Counted from the stretch's first letter, positions 21,117-28,368 are shown. The stretch: DNA of 28,368 bases from an uncultured Oscillospiraceae bacterium (GCA_910579595.1 CAJTVM010000033.1:1-28368); one strand, 5' to 3'. Notes: generated by a model from the sequence alone, not told the origin. Numbers and translations: made by a program.

Positions 21117-23369
21117 ATGGACTTCGGTGCATTAAACAGCTATTCCCTGTCCGGCCAGAAGGCGGAGCTGCAATTCGAGGGCGGCACAGCCAGCGTCGAG
21201 CTGGTGGCCCCCGGCATCGTCAACGTGTTCGTCCCCCTGGCCGGGGCGGAGCGCCGCTCCAAGGCCATTGAGGGGGACAAATCCCAACCCGTGACCTATA
21301 CGGCGGAGCGCCGGGACGACGGCCTCTGGCTGGAGACGGACGAGGTCAAGGTCCGCGTCAGCGACGGCTTCTACGTGGACTTCTTTGACGCCAGCGGCGG
21401 CGAGGTATGCATGGACTACCGGGGCGGGCGCCGCCCCCTGGAGCGGATCACCCCGGAGCGGGCCAAGCTGCTCATTGCCGAGGGCCACGGGGCCATGCTG
21501 GAGGAACCTGCCCACGCCTTCGAGGTGATCAAGCGGCTGCGGGGCGGCGAGCATTTCTACGGCCTGGGGGACAAAACCGGCTTTATGGACAAGCGGGGCT
21601 ACGACTACGAGATGTGGAACACCGACAACCCCGACCCCCATGTGGACAGCTTCAAGGCGCTATATAAGTCTATCCCCTTCTTTATGGCGCTGACGGACAG
21701 TCATACCTACGGCATTTTTCTGGACAACACCTTCCGCTCCTGGTTTGACCTGGGCAAGGAGTCCGAGGACTATTTCTGGTTCGGGGCCGCAGGGGGAAAT
21801 CTGGACTACTACTACATCGCCGGGGACGGCCTGCCCCAGGTGCTGGAGCGCTATACTTACCTCACCGGAACCTGCCCCCTGCCCCAGAAGTGGGCGCTGG
21901 GCTACCACCAGTCCCGGTGGGGCTACATGACCCAAGAGGACGTGCAGGCCATTGCCGACGGGATGCGCAGCAACGACATCCCCTGCGATGCCATCCATTT
22001 TGACATCGACTATATGCAGGATTTCAAGGTGTTCACCTGGAATAAGGAGCGTTACCACGGTAATCCCAAAGCGTTCCTCTCCAGGCTGGCGGATCAGGGC
22101 TTCAAGCCGGTGACCATCAACGATCCCGGCGTGAAGCGGGAGGCGGGCTACCCAGTCTATGAGGAGGGCGTGGCGCAGGGCTTTTTCGCCGCCACCCCGG
22201 AGGGGGAGGTTTATATCAACGCCGTCTGGCCCGGGGACGCCGCCTACCCGGACTTCGGAAACCCCGCCGTCCAGGAATGGTGGGGGCGGCACCAGCGGTT
22301 CCTGCTGGACATGGGTGTGCGGGGCATCTGGAACGACATGAACGAGCCCGCCAGCTTCAAAGGCCCCCTCCCCGATGACGTAGTATTTTCCGACGGGGAG
22401 CGCAAGGCCACCCACGCCGAGATCCACAACGTCTACGGCCACTTCATGGCCAAGGCGTGCTACGAGGGCCTGAAAAAACTGGACGGGCGGCGGCCCTTCG
22501 TCATCACCCGGGCCTGCTATGCCGGGACACAGAAGTATTCCACCGTCTGGACGGGGGACAACCACAGCCTCTGGGCACACTTGCAGCTCACTATCCCCCA
22601 GCTGTGCAATCTGGGCCTGTCCGGGTTCCCCTTCGCCGGGGCGGATCTGGGCGGCTTCGGGTCGGACACCACGGCGGAGCTGCTGGTGCGCTGGGTGCAG
22701 ACCGCCTGCTTCTCCCCCCTGTTCCGCAACCACTCCGCCCTGGGCACCCGGCCCCAGGAGCCCTGGCAGTTCGGCAGCGAGGCGCTGGACATCTACCGCA
22801 AATACGTGAAGCTGCGTTACCAGTGGCTGCCCTATTTCTACGATCTGTTCTGGGAGGCGGAGCGCACCGGCGCACCCATCCTGCGTCCCATGGTGTTCCA
22901 CTATCCCAATGACGAAACCGCCCGCACCTGCAATGACCAATTCATGGTGGGCGGCAGGGTGCTGGTGGCCCCGGTGGTGCAGCAGGGCGCGCGGCAACGG
23001 CTGGTCTACCTCCCAGCGGGGGAGTGGTACGACTACTGGACCCGGGAAAAGTTCACCGGCCCGGCGTCCATCATCCGGGACGCCCCGCTGGACGTCTGCC
23101 CCATTTACGTGAAGGCGGGCAGCGCCATCCCCATGGCCCAGCCCCAGTCCTATGTGGGCCAGGTGGAGCCGGACGTGCTGCTGCTGGACGTGTACCCCGG
23201 ACAGGGCGTTTGGGATCACTACCTGGACGATGGCGAGAGCTTCGCCTACCGGGACGGGAAATACCACCAGTACCGCGTCACCGTCCGCGAAGACGGACGC
23301 GTGGACACTGAAATCGTCCATGCGGGCTGCGACAAGCCCTATCGGGAGATCCGGGTGCTGGATCGATGA
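21117..23369 (+). CDS. Alpha-glucosidase, glycoside hydrolase family 31
   Basis: A 750-residue protein. ATG 21117 follows gagaggag. The N-terminal beta-sandwich (about 1-235) includes EHFYGLGDKTGFMDKRGYDYEMWNTD. The catalytic barrel has the nucleophile D407 in GIWNDMNEPASF and the acid/base D481 in WTGDNHSLW, followed by GFPFAGADLGGFGSDTT and FSPLFRNHSALGTRPQEPW. C-terminal beta domains follow (VGGRVLVAPVVQQGARQRLVYLP, EWYDYW). It releases glucose from non-reducing ends of alpha-glucosides. Loop details such as a WNDMNEP site with a Phe after Ser fit alpha-glucosidase rather than alpha-xylosidase, but sequence alone does not fix the linkage. Cytoplasmic (no signal peptide). The stop overlaps the next start by 4 bp (ATGA), showing translational coupling. 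Confidence 0.94.
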   Translation: MDFGALNSYSLSGQKAELQFEGGTASVELVAPGIVNVFVPLAGAERRSKAIEGDKSQPVTYTAERRDDGLWLETDEVKVRVSDGFYVDFFDASGGEVCMDYRGGRRPLERITPERAKLLIAEGHGAMLEEPAHAFEVIKRLRGGEHFYGLGDKTGFMDKRGYDYEMWNTDNPDPHVDSFKALYKSIPFFMALTDSHTYGIFLDNTFRSWFDLGKESEDYFWFGAAGGNLDYYYIAGDGLPQVLERYTYLTGTCPLPQKWALGYHQSRWGYMTQEDVQAIADGMRSNDIPCDAIHFDIDYMQDFKVFTWNKERYHGNPKAFLSRLADQGFKPVTINDPGVKREAGYPVYEEGVAQGFFAATPEGEVYINAVWPGDAAYPDFGNPAVQEWWGRHQRFLLDMGVRGIWNDMNEPASFKGPLPDDVVFSDGERKATHAEIHNVYGHFMAKACYEGLKKLDGRRPFVITRACYAGTQKYSTVWTGDNHSLWAHLQLTIPQLCNLGLSGFPFAGADLGGFGSDTTAELLVRWVQTACFSPLFRNHSALGTRPQEPWQFGSEALDIYRKYVKLRYQWLPYFYDLFWEAERTGAPILRPMVFHYPNDETARTCNDQFMVGGRVLVAPVVQQGARQRLVYLPAGEWYDYWTREKFTGPASIIRDAPLDVCPIYVKAGSAIPMAQPQSYVGQVEPDVLLLDVYPGQGVWDHYLDDGESFAYRDGKYHQYRVTVREDGRVDTEIVHAGCDKPYREIRVLDR

Positions 23370-24145
23370 AGTACCGGCACTGCATTTTCGATTTATACGG
23401 CACCTTGGTGGACATCCGCACCGACGAGCGCTCCCCCCGTTTATGGGTGCGCATGGCGCAGATCTACCGCCGGGGCGGGGCGGTCTACCAGCCCGGGGAA
23501 CTGCGGGACAGCTACTTCCGCCTCATCCGTGAGCTGGAGGGGGCGGATTTGCTCCGGCGGGACGCCCATGAGGCCCACCCGGAAATCCAGATTGAGCAGG
23601 TTTTCCGCCGGCTCTACGCGGACAAGGGCGCGGAGGCCAGCGAGGGCCTCGCCGCCCGCACCGCGCTGGCCTTCCGCCGCCACTCCACCGAATACCTTCG
23701 GCTGTATGAGGGGGCGGTGGAGCTGCTCCATGCGCTGCGCTCCCAGGGACGCGGGGTATGGCTGCTGTCCAACGCCCAGGGCATTTTCACCCGGTGGGAG
23801 CTGGATCAGCTGGGAATCGCGCCGTTCTTTGACGGTATATACCTCTCCTCCGACTACGGCTGTAAAAAGCCGGATCCCCGGTTTTTCCAGGTCCTGCTCC
23901 GGGAGCGGGGGATCAACCCAGCCCAGGCCGTGATGGTGGGCAACGATGGGATATGTGACATCAAAGGGGCCAAGGGGGTGGGGCTGGACACAGTCTATCT
24001 CCGCTCTAATATTTCCCCGGAGGAACCGCTGCCCCACGCGGACTTTGTGCTGGAGAAACTGGATTTAACGCGGGTGCTGGCATTTCTCACCGGAGGGGGA
24101 GAAGCCCCAGCCGCCAATCCTGAGAAACGAGATGAAAAACAATGA
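23366..24145 (+). CDS. HAD-superfamily hydrolase with DxY motif I, in the glucan operon
   Basis: A 259-residue protein overlapping GH31 upstream and malQ downstream by 4 bp (ATGA at both ends). Motif I is FDLYGTLVD, with nucleophile D9 and Tyr at position 11 instead of the Asp that acts as general acid/base in most HAD phosphatases. Motif II is WLLSNAQ, motif III the lysine in CKKPDPRFF, and motif IV VMVGNDGICDIKGAKGVG. A helical cap (about 20-95) makes it a subclass IA HAD. DxYGTL also occurs in 2-haloacid dehalogenases and in many uncharacterised clostridial HADs. The tight coupling suggests a job in glucan use, such as removing an unwanted sugar phosphate, but the missing Asp argues against calling it a phosphatase outright. 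Confidence 0.85.
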   Translation: MKYRHCIFDLYGTLVDIRTDERSPRLWVRMAQIYRRGGAVYQPGELRDSYFRLIRELEGADLLRRDAHEAHPEIQIEQVFRRLYADKGAEASEGLAARTALAFRRHSTEYLRLYEGAVELLHALRSQGRGVWLLSNAQGIFTRWELDQLGIAPFFDGIYLSSDYGCKKPDPRFFQVLLRERGINPAQAVMVGNDGICDIKGAKGVGLDTVYLRSNISPEEPLPHADFVLEKLDLTRVLAFLTGGGEAPAANPEKRDEKQ

Positions 24146-25692
24146 TGAAACGCAGCGCGGGCATCCTGCTGCCCGTTTCCAGCCTGCCCTCCCAATATGG
24201 CATCGGCTGCTTTTCCCAGGCGGCGTATGACTTTGTGGACTGGCTTCGGGACGCGGGGCAGTCCTACTGGCAGATCCTTCCCCTGTTCCCCACCAGCTTC
24301 GGGGACTCCCCCTACCAATCCTTTTCCACCTTCGCGGGCAACCCCTATTTCATCAGCCTGGAGGCGCTCATCAGCGAGGGCGTCCTCACCCGGGAGGAGT
24401 GTGAGAGCGCCGGTTTCGGCGCGGAGCCGGACCGGGTGGACTATGAAAAGCTGTATAACGCCCGTTATCCCCTGCTGCGCCTGGCCTACCAGCGCAGCGA
24501 TATCTCCAGCAACCCGGAATACCAGCAATTCCTGGCGGAAAACGGCTGGTGGCTGTCCGACTACGCCCTGTTCATGGCGGTGAAGGCGCGTTTTAACGGC
24601 GCGCCCTGGATCCAGTGGGCGGAGGACATCCGCCTGCGTTGGGGCTTTGCCCTGGACTATTACCGCCGGGAGCTGTATTTCGACATTGAGTTCCACCAGT
24701 ACCTGCAATTCAAATTTTTCCAGCAGTGGCGGAAGCTGAAGGATTACGCCAACGCACAGGGCATCCAAATCATCGGCGACATCCCCATCTACGCGGCCAT
24801 GGACAGCGCCGACGCCTGGGCCCACCCGGATCTGTTCCAGCTGGACGGGAAAAACCTGCCCACGGCGGTGGCGGGCTGCCCGCCGGACGGCTTTGCCGCC
24901 GATGGCCAGCTGTGGGGCAACCCCCTCTACCGCTGGGAGTACCACCGGGACACTGGGTACGCCTGGTGGATCTCCCGCCTGAGACACTGCTTTGAGCTGT
25001 ACGATGTCACCCGCATCGACCACTTCCGGGGATTTGACGAATACTACGCCATCCCCTACGGGGATACCACCGCGGCAAACGGCCGCTGGGAAAAAGGCCC
25101 CGGCATCGAGCTGTTCCAGACTGTCGAGCGGGCCCTTGGCCCCCACCAGGTGATCGCCGAGGATCTGGGATATATGACCGACTCCGTGCGCCAGCTGGTG
25201 CGGGAGAGCGGCTTCCCCAACATGAAGGTGCTGGAATTCGCCTTCGACAGCCGGGGCTCCGATGAGGCCAGCGACTACCTGCCCCACAACTACCCGGAGA
25301 ACTGCGTGGCATATACGGGCACCCACGACAACGAGACGCTGGCCGGCTGGATCAACAGCATCACCGCCGAGGATCGGGCGCTGGCGCGGGAGTATCTCTG
25401 GGATCAGCGCACCCCACAAAAAGATCTCCACTGGTCCTTCATCGCTCTGGTGATGCGCAGCGCGGCCAGACTGTGCGTCATCCCCATGCAGGACTATATG
25501 GGGCTGGACAACCGCGGCCGGATGAACAAGCCGTCCACCGTGGGCACAAACTGGCTCTGGTGGCTCCGGGAAACCGATCTGACCCCGGAGCTCCAGCAGA
25601 AAATCCTGCGCATTTCGGCCCTGTACAGCCGCTCGGCAAAGAAATGCATGAAAGCGGATCCTTCCCAGCCCAGCGGCCCGGAACCGGGCTGA
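24142..25692 (+). CDS. malQ: 4-alpha-glucanotransferase (amylomaltase, GH77)
   Basis: A 516-residue protein from ATG 24142 (ATG 24145 is equally possible); the start overlaps the HAD stop. The family opening is clear: RSAGILLPVSSLPSQYGIG and SYWQILPLFPTSFGDSPYQS. Catalytic residues are D293 (TRIDHFRGFDEYYAIP), E340 (VIAEDLGYM) and D396 (YTGTHDNETLAGW). Other markers are GDIPIYAAMDSADAW, PDGFAADGQLWGNPLY and MQDYMGLDNRGRMNKP. It transfers alpha-1,4 glucan segments between maltodextrins, releasing glucose and lengthening chains so other enzymes can use them. Last gene of the operon; a strong terminator follows at 25708. Confidence 0.96.
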   Translation: MMKRSAGILLPVSSLPSQYGIGCFSQAAYDFVDWLRDAGQSYWQILPLFPTSFGDSPYQSFSTFAGNPYFISLEALISEGVLTREECESAGFGAEPDRVDYEKLYNARYPLLRLAYQRSDISSNPEYQQFLAENGWWLSDYALFMAVKARFNGAPWIQWAEDIRLRWGFALDYYRRELYFDIEFHQYLQFKFFQQWRKLKDYANAQGIQIIGDIPIYAAMDSADAWAHPDLFQLDGKNLPTAVAGCPPDGFAADGQLWGNPLYRWEYHRDTGYAWWISRLRHCFELYDVTRIDHFRGFDEYYAIPYGDTTAANGRWEKGPGIELFQTVERALGPHQVIAEDLGYMTDSVRQLVRESGFPNMKVLEFAFDSRGSDEASDYLPHNYPENCVAYTGTHDNETLAGWINSITAEDRALAREYLWDQRTPQKDLHWSFIALVMRSAARLCVIPMQDYMGLDNRGRMNKPSTVGTNWLWWLRETDLTPELQQKILRISALYSRSAKKCMKADPSQPSGPEPG

Positions 25693-25707
25693 AGCCCGCC
25701 GGACATC

Positions 25708-25745
25708 AAAAAAGCCTGTGATTTCTGACAATCACAGGCTTTTTT
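25708..25745. terminator. Bidirectional terminator of the glucan operon
   Basis: Stem agcctgtgatt (25713-25723) and aatcacaggct (25730-25740) with a 6-nt loop, extended by the A-run 25708-25712 pairing with the T-run 25741-25745. It lies 15 bp after the malQ stop and also closes the minus-strand remnant whose stop codon is at 25744. Confidence 0.93.
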
Positions 25746-26040
25746 ACAGTTTGCGGGAATTGATTGCCCGTTTCTGGCTTGTTATACTATTGCCTGTCAC
25801 AACGCCATCTTTGCTCAAAGCAATGTCACCATCCCAACGGGTCGTACCCGCATAGCTTCCCGCAAAGTATGAGAAATCACCGCTTTTGACAGCCGCATAG
25901 ATCTGGCCGCGTTCGGCTTCCCACTGTTCAGCAATCGCCGGCGTGTATTCTTCCGGGCTGGGCACAAGCCCGCGCGTGAAAATAGAAACACCGTTGGACG
26001 AGTACCCAAGGAGCGCCCTTGCATTTGCACATTTCTCCAT
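25744..26040 (-). pseudogene. Unrecognised 98-codon ORF, probably a gene remnant
   Basis: From ATG 26040 it reads MEKCANARALLGYSSNGVSI, then FTRGLVPSPEEYTPAIAEQW and GDFSYFAGSYAGTTRWDGDI, ending in a Lys/Arg-rich tail. The middle and end look like real protein, with beta-strand character like extracytoplasmic domains built around F-AG-Y-G repeats. However, there is no Shine-Dalgarno before the ATG, no signal peptide, and the frame upstream of the ATG is not convincing. The stop codon falls inside the terminator at 25708-25745. I do not recognise the family. Most likely it is the 3' end of a larger decayed secreted-protein gene. A short real gene under the leader RNA upstream is the alternative. 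Confidence 0.4.
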
Positions 26041-26056
26041 ACTAGAATTGTATTGG

Positions 26057-26082
26057 AAAAACAGCTTGCGCCTTTCGCGCAA
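26057..26082 (-). terminator. Terminator of the structured RNA
   Basis: On the minus strand: ttgcgc (RC of 26077-26082), 5-nt loop, gcgcaa (RC of 26066-26071), four bases, then TTTTT (26057-26061). A 6-bp GC-rich stem of modest strength. Its left arm is complementary to the start of the transcript. Confidence 0.55.
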
Positions 26083-26197
26083 ATGGTGTAGAATAGTGGC
26101 ACCGAGGCAAATAAAAGGCGGGACGTGAGGGAGGGCAATCCCCCACGCCCCTATGCGGGAGGCACTATCTCCCACACAACAGTGTATAACTGCGCCA
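26057..26197 (-). ncRNA. Candidate ~140-nt structured RNA with own promoter and terminator
   Basis: A good minus-strand promoter (26204-26232) fires into a ~140-nt stretch with no ORF that ends in a hairpin plus T-run (26057-26082). Long-range pairs give a rod: GCGCAG near the 5' end (26190-26195) with TTGCGC (26077-26082); ATAGTG (26163-26168) with CACTAT (26093-26098), flanked by GTGT/ACAC; then an open bubble; and a terminal helix GGGGCGTG (26144-26151) with CACGTCCC (26120-26127). A rod with a central bubble is the shape of 6S RNA, though this is short for that family. The first pairing competes with the terminator arm, so a regulatory leader is also possible. I could not match it to a known riboswitch. 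Confidence 0.45.
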
Positions 26198-26203
26198 ACC
26201 CCC

Positions 26204-26232
26204 ATTATAGCGGAAAAACCGCCGTTTTACAA
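26204..26232 (-). promoter_or_regulatory. Promoter of the structured RNA
   Basis: On the minus strand, TTGTAA (26227-26232, 4/6), a 17-bp spacer and perfect TATAAT (26204-26209). It shares its -35 bases with the plus-strand promoter candidate at 26226. Confidence 0.65.
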
Positions 26233-26253
26233 GGGGGCTTGTGTCTGTATATG
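26226..26253 (+). promoter_or_regulatory. Candidate promoter of the WG-repeat/SLH gene
   Basis: TTTACA (26226-26231, 5/6), a 16-bp spacer and TATATG (26248-26253, 4/6). This would give a leader of about 130 nt before ATG 26392. Within that leader I see only weak GC-rich inverted repeats (e.g. CTGGG...CCCAG around 26320-26342). Confidence 0.4.
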
Positions 26254-26391
26254 CGGTGTGGGGTTTTTATATCCCGCGCCGCTTTCTGTTTGCCTCGATG
26301 GGAACGCCCAACGGGGGCTGGGAATGGGAGTACCACCCCCAGGGCAAGTACCATTGAGACAAAGGAACACAAATAAGAAGGAGAGAACAAC

Positions 26392-28029
26392 ATGAAGAAA
26401 AAAGTGTTATCCCTGGCGCTGGCCCTGGCGCTCTGCCTGGGCCTGACCGTCCCGGCGTTTGCGGCCGACATGAAGATTGTTGAGGTTCCCGTCCCCACCG
26501 TGGAGGGATATGAGAAAGAGGACTATAACACCGGGGAATTCCACGAGGGCCTTGCGCCCTTTATGACCACCAAGGCGGTCGGATTTATCGACTGGACGGG
26601 CAAGGTGGTCATTCCCGCCGAATATGAGACGGTCTGGAACTTCTCCGAGGGCTTTGCTCGGGTTGCGAAAAATGACAAAATTGGTTATATCGACAGAACC
26701 GGCAAAGAAATCACCCCCCTCCAATATTCCGCCGCGGGGGACTTCTCCAACGGCATGGCGGCGGTGGAGAAGGGCGGCAAATGGGGCTTCATCGACAAAA
26801 CCGGCAAGGAGATCATCCCCTGCGCCTATGACGATGGCTACAGCTTCTTCCAGGGCCTCGCGGCGGTGGAGAAGGGCGGCAAATGGGGCTTCATCGACAA
26901 GACCGGCAAAGAAGCCATCCCCTTCCAGTATGATGATGCCTTGCCTTTCTCCCAGGGCCTTGCCGGGGTGCAGAAAAACGGGAAATGGGGTTTTATCGAC
27001 AAGGCCGGGGAGACTGTCGCTGACTTCCAGTACGATAAGGCATACATTTTCTCCAATGGCCTCGCGCGGGTCAAGCAGGGCGGCAAGTATGGCTATATCG
27101 ACAAGACTGGCGAATTGGTGATCCCCTGCACCTTTGAGTGGGCGCTCAATTTCTCCGAGGGCCTTGCGTCGATCAGGCAGAACGGGAAGGGCGGCTGTAT
27201 CGACACCACCGGCAAGATCGTCATCCCCTGCAGCAAGTATATCTATATAGCCCCCTTTTCCGAGGGTTTCGCCGCAGTCAATGTGTTTGGCACGCAAAAT
27301 TTGTGGGGCTTCATCGACAAGACCGGCAAGGAGGTCGTGGAACCCAAGCTGTACACTGAAAACGACATGAAGTACGGTATCGCTGGCGTGCCCGGCAAGG
27401 AATCCACCTTCCACGATGGCTCCGCGCGTATCAGCCGGTTTTTGAACGACGGCAGCGAGGATAATTTTGTCCCCGTTGTTTATCTTAAGCTCACCGTTGA
27501 CGCAAAGGTGAGCGACTGGGCGCGGGAGCAGGTGGACAGCGCCGCCGTCAAGGGCCTCATGCCGGACTGCCTGGGGGATGATTTCACGGTGAACATCACC
27601 CGTGCCGAGTTCGCCGCCGTCGCGGTGGAGCTGTACGAGGCCATGAGCGGTGATACCGCCCCCGCCCCCGGCGAGAATCCCTTCTCCGATACCGACGATC
27701 CCGTGGTGCTCCAGGCCAACGCCCTGGGCATCGTGAAGGGCAGCGGCGGGAAGTTCCGGCCGGACGACCTGGTCAGCCGCCAGGAGGCGGCGCTGATGCT
27801 GTCCCGGGTGTACACCGAACTGGGCGGCGAGATCCCAACGGTGGAGGCCACCACCTTTGCCGATAACGACAAGGTTGCCAGCTGGGCTATGGACGCGGTG
27901 GCGTTCATGTCGGACAAGAAGGTTGTCAACGGCAAGGGGAACAATAGCTTTGACCCCCTGGGCAACGCCAGCATTCAAGAGGCCCTTATCATCGCCCTGC
28001 GGATGATTGAGAACTTGGACGTAGAGTAA
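26392..28029 (+). CDS. Secreted WG-repeat protein with three C-terminal SLH domains
   Basis: A 545-residue protein; ATG 26392 follows aaggagag. The signal peptide is MKKKVLSLALALALCLGLTV, with cleavage likely after PAFA-A near residue 25. Residues ~50-320 hold eight WG (KWGFIDKTG-type) repeats of about 33 residues, each with an F-[SEHQ]-x-G-[LFM]-A motif and an x-G-[FYC]-ID-x-[TA]-G core. Repeats 3 and 4 are almost identical at DNA level. Three SLH domains follow (about 370-425, 430-485 and 490-545), with xxITRAEFAA, LVSRQEAALML and ASIQEALIIALRMI helices. SLH domains anchor proteins to pyruvylated secondary cell-wall polymer. WG repeats form beta structures whose ligands are mostly unknown. 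The protein is therefore cell-surface bound and probably mediates binding. Confidence 0.94.
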   Translation: MKKKVLSLALALALCLGLTVPAFAADMKIVEVPVPTVEGYEKEDYNTGEFHEGLAPFMTTKAVGFIDWTGKVVIPAEYETVWNFSEGFARVAKNDKIGYIDRTGKEITPLQYSAAGDFSNGMAAVEKGGKWGFIDKTGKEIIPCAYDDGYSFFQGLAAVEKGGKWGFIDKTGKEAIPFQYDDALPFSQGLAGVQKNGKWGFIDKAGETVADFQYDKAYIFSNGLARVKQGGKYGYIDKTGELVIPCTFEWALNFSEGLASIRQNGKGGCIDTTGKIVIPCSKYIYIAPFSEGFAAVNVFGTQNLWGFIDKTGKEVVEPKLYTENDMKYGIAGVPGKESTFHDGSARISRFLNDGSEDNFVPVVYLKLTVDAKVSDWAREQVDSAAVKGLMPDCLGDDFTVNITRAEFAAVAVELYEAMSGDTAPAPGENPFSDTDDPVVLQANALGIVKGSGGKFRPDDLVSRQEAALMLSRVYTELGGEIPTVEATTFADNDKVASWAMDAVAFMSDKKVVNGKGNNSFDPLGNASIQEALIIALRMIENLDVE

Positions 28030-28065
28030 ACCGGGCGGGTACCTGTCAGAAATTCAAAAATAGGT

Positions 28066-28105
28066 AAAAAGGAGCGTCAGCCTATACGGGCTGACGCTCC
28101 TTTTT
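28066..28105. terminator. Bidirectional terminator after the WG/SLH gene
   Basis: A 12-bp stem, ggagcgtcagcc (28071-28082) and ggctgacgctcc (28089-28100), with a 6-nt loop, extended by aaaaa (28066-28070) and ttttt (28101-28105). It serves the WG/SLH gene and any minus-strand gene coming from the right. Confidence 0.94.
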
Positions 28106-28111
28106 GTATGC

Positions 28112-28312
28112 CTACCATGCGGTTTGTGTTTCCCAATCAATCCAGAGTTCATCAGTTGGGCAAGCTGTACGCTCCCTGCCAAAGCACCGGCGCTTTAAAC
28201 TATGCCCATCATAGCATACAAACAAAAGCAAGGCTAAGCCAGCGAGAAACCATAAAGCTAAATAAAAAAGAGCGCCAGCCCAAATAATGAGGTTCCGTAA
28301 CGATGGTTTCAA
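28112..28312 (-). CDS. Doubtful small membrane protein (66 codons)
   Basis: The frame opens just after a TGA and its only start is TTG 28312, with no Shine-Dalgarno visible. Residues ~8-33 are strongly hydrophobic (IIWAGALFYLALWFLAGLAL), followed by a charged tail with three cysteines (CYDGHSLKRRCFGRERTACP, then TDELWIDWETQTAW). It is a single- or double-span membrane protein if expressed. It ends 7 bp before the bidirectional terminator, which supports a real transcript from the right. It may be the 3' end of a disrupted gene. The local base composition is more AT-rich than the surroundings. I do not recognise a family. Confidence 0.35.
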   Translation of the reverse strand: MKPSLRNLIIWAGALFYLALWFLAGLALLLFVCYDGHSLKRRCFGRERTACPTDELWIDWETQTAW

Positions 28313-28368
28313 ATGTCAACGCCAATATGAAATTGTAAGAAAACGCCGAAGAAATTTTGTAGTTTTTC

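Noticed and set aside
26057..26197. Cobalamin, SAM, TPP, FMN, glycine or c-di-GMP riboswitch as the identity of the structured RNA
   Set aside because: None of the conserved core motifs of these classes could be found in the segment on either strand.
26125..26395. Two plus-strand ORFs of about 80 codons before the WG/SLH gene
   Set aside because: No ribosome sites, Cys/Pro/Thr-rich random-looking translation, and they overlap the structured RNA and the WG gene leader.
26530..27360. Regularly spaced repeats that could suggest a CRISPR-like array
   Set aside because: They are ~100-bp in-frame coding repeats (WG motifs) with diverging sequence, not short identical repeats with unique spacers.
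26407..27978. 523-codon minus-strand frame opposite the WG/SLH gene
   Set aside because: Shadow; its apparent repeats simply mirror the WG repeats of the plus strand.

Overview
The window is GC-rich, densely packed bacterial DNA with Bacillota-type gene content: spoIIE, spmA and spmB, an AbrB-type regulator, strong AGGAGG ribosome binding sites and an SLH-domain surface protein. Together these point to an endospore-forming gut Clostridia, most likely Oscillospiraceae (Flavonifractor/Lawsonibacter-like). The family-level placement is inference. No rRNA, tRNA, CRISPR array or intact transposase was seen.

Layout. 1-2771 (minus strand): a 3'-truncated ABC exporter half-transporter, then an OFA-like MFS transporter behind a promoter with a palindromic operator. 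2811-8576: spoIIE (minus) diverges from dusB (plus), followed by a strongly promoted EF-G-like GTPase gene and a clean bidirectional terminator. 8575-8991: a tiny regulatory pair, namely a 53-aa ribbon-helix-helix protein and a divergent 51-aa protein, separated by a large palindromic operator. 8988-10560: spmB/spmA (minus) and the divergent abrB-type gene (plus). 10760-16122 (minus): rsmI, a MerR-RDD membrane fusion, a 164-bp palindromic repeat element, tex, and a C_GCAxxG_C_C protein. 16283-17098 (minus): a TraX-like membrane protein.

17092-25692 (plus) is a five-gene alpha-glucan operon: type I pullulanase, GH133 amylo-alpha-1,6-glucosidase, GH31 alpha-glucosidase, a HAD protein and MalQ. 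The last three are coupled by 4-bp ATGA overlaps, and the operon ends at a strong terminator. No signal peptides are visible, so the set probably debranches and dismantles glycogen or imported malto-oligosaccharides in the cytoplasm: pullulanase and GH133 open alpha-1,6 branches, GH31 trims glucose, and MalQ redistributes short maltodextrins.

25744-28368 holds a decayed ORF, a candidate ~140-nt structured RNA with its own promoter and terminator, a secreted protein with eight WG repeats and three SLH domains, and a doubtful small membrane ORF.

The most interesting items are the structured RNA candidate (26057-26197), the MerR-RDD one-component membrane regulator, the ribbon-helix-helix operator, the palindromic element at 13297-13460, and the EF-G paralogue whose catalytic-His position is Asn.
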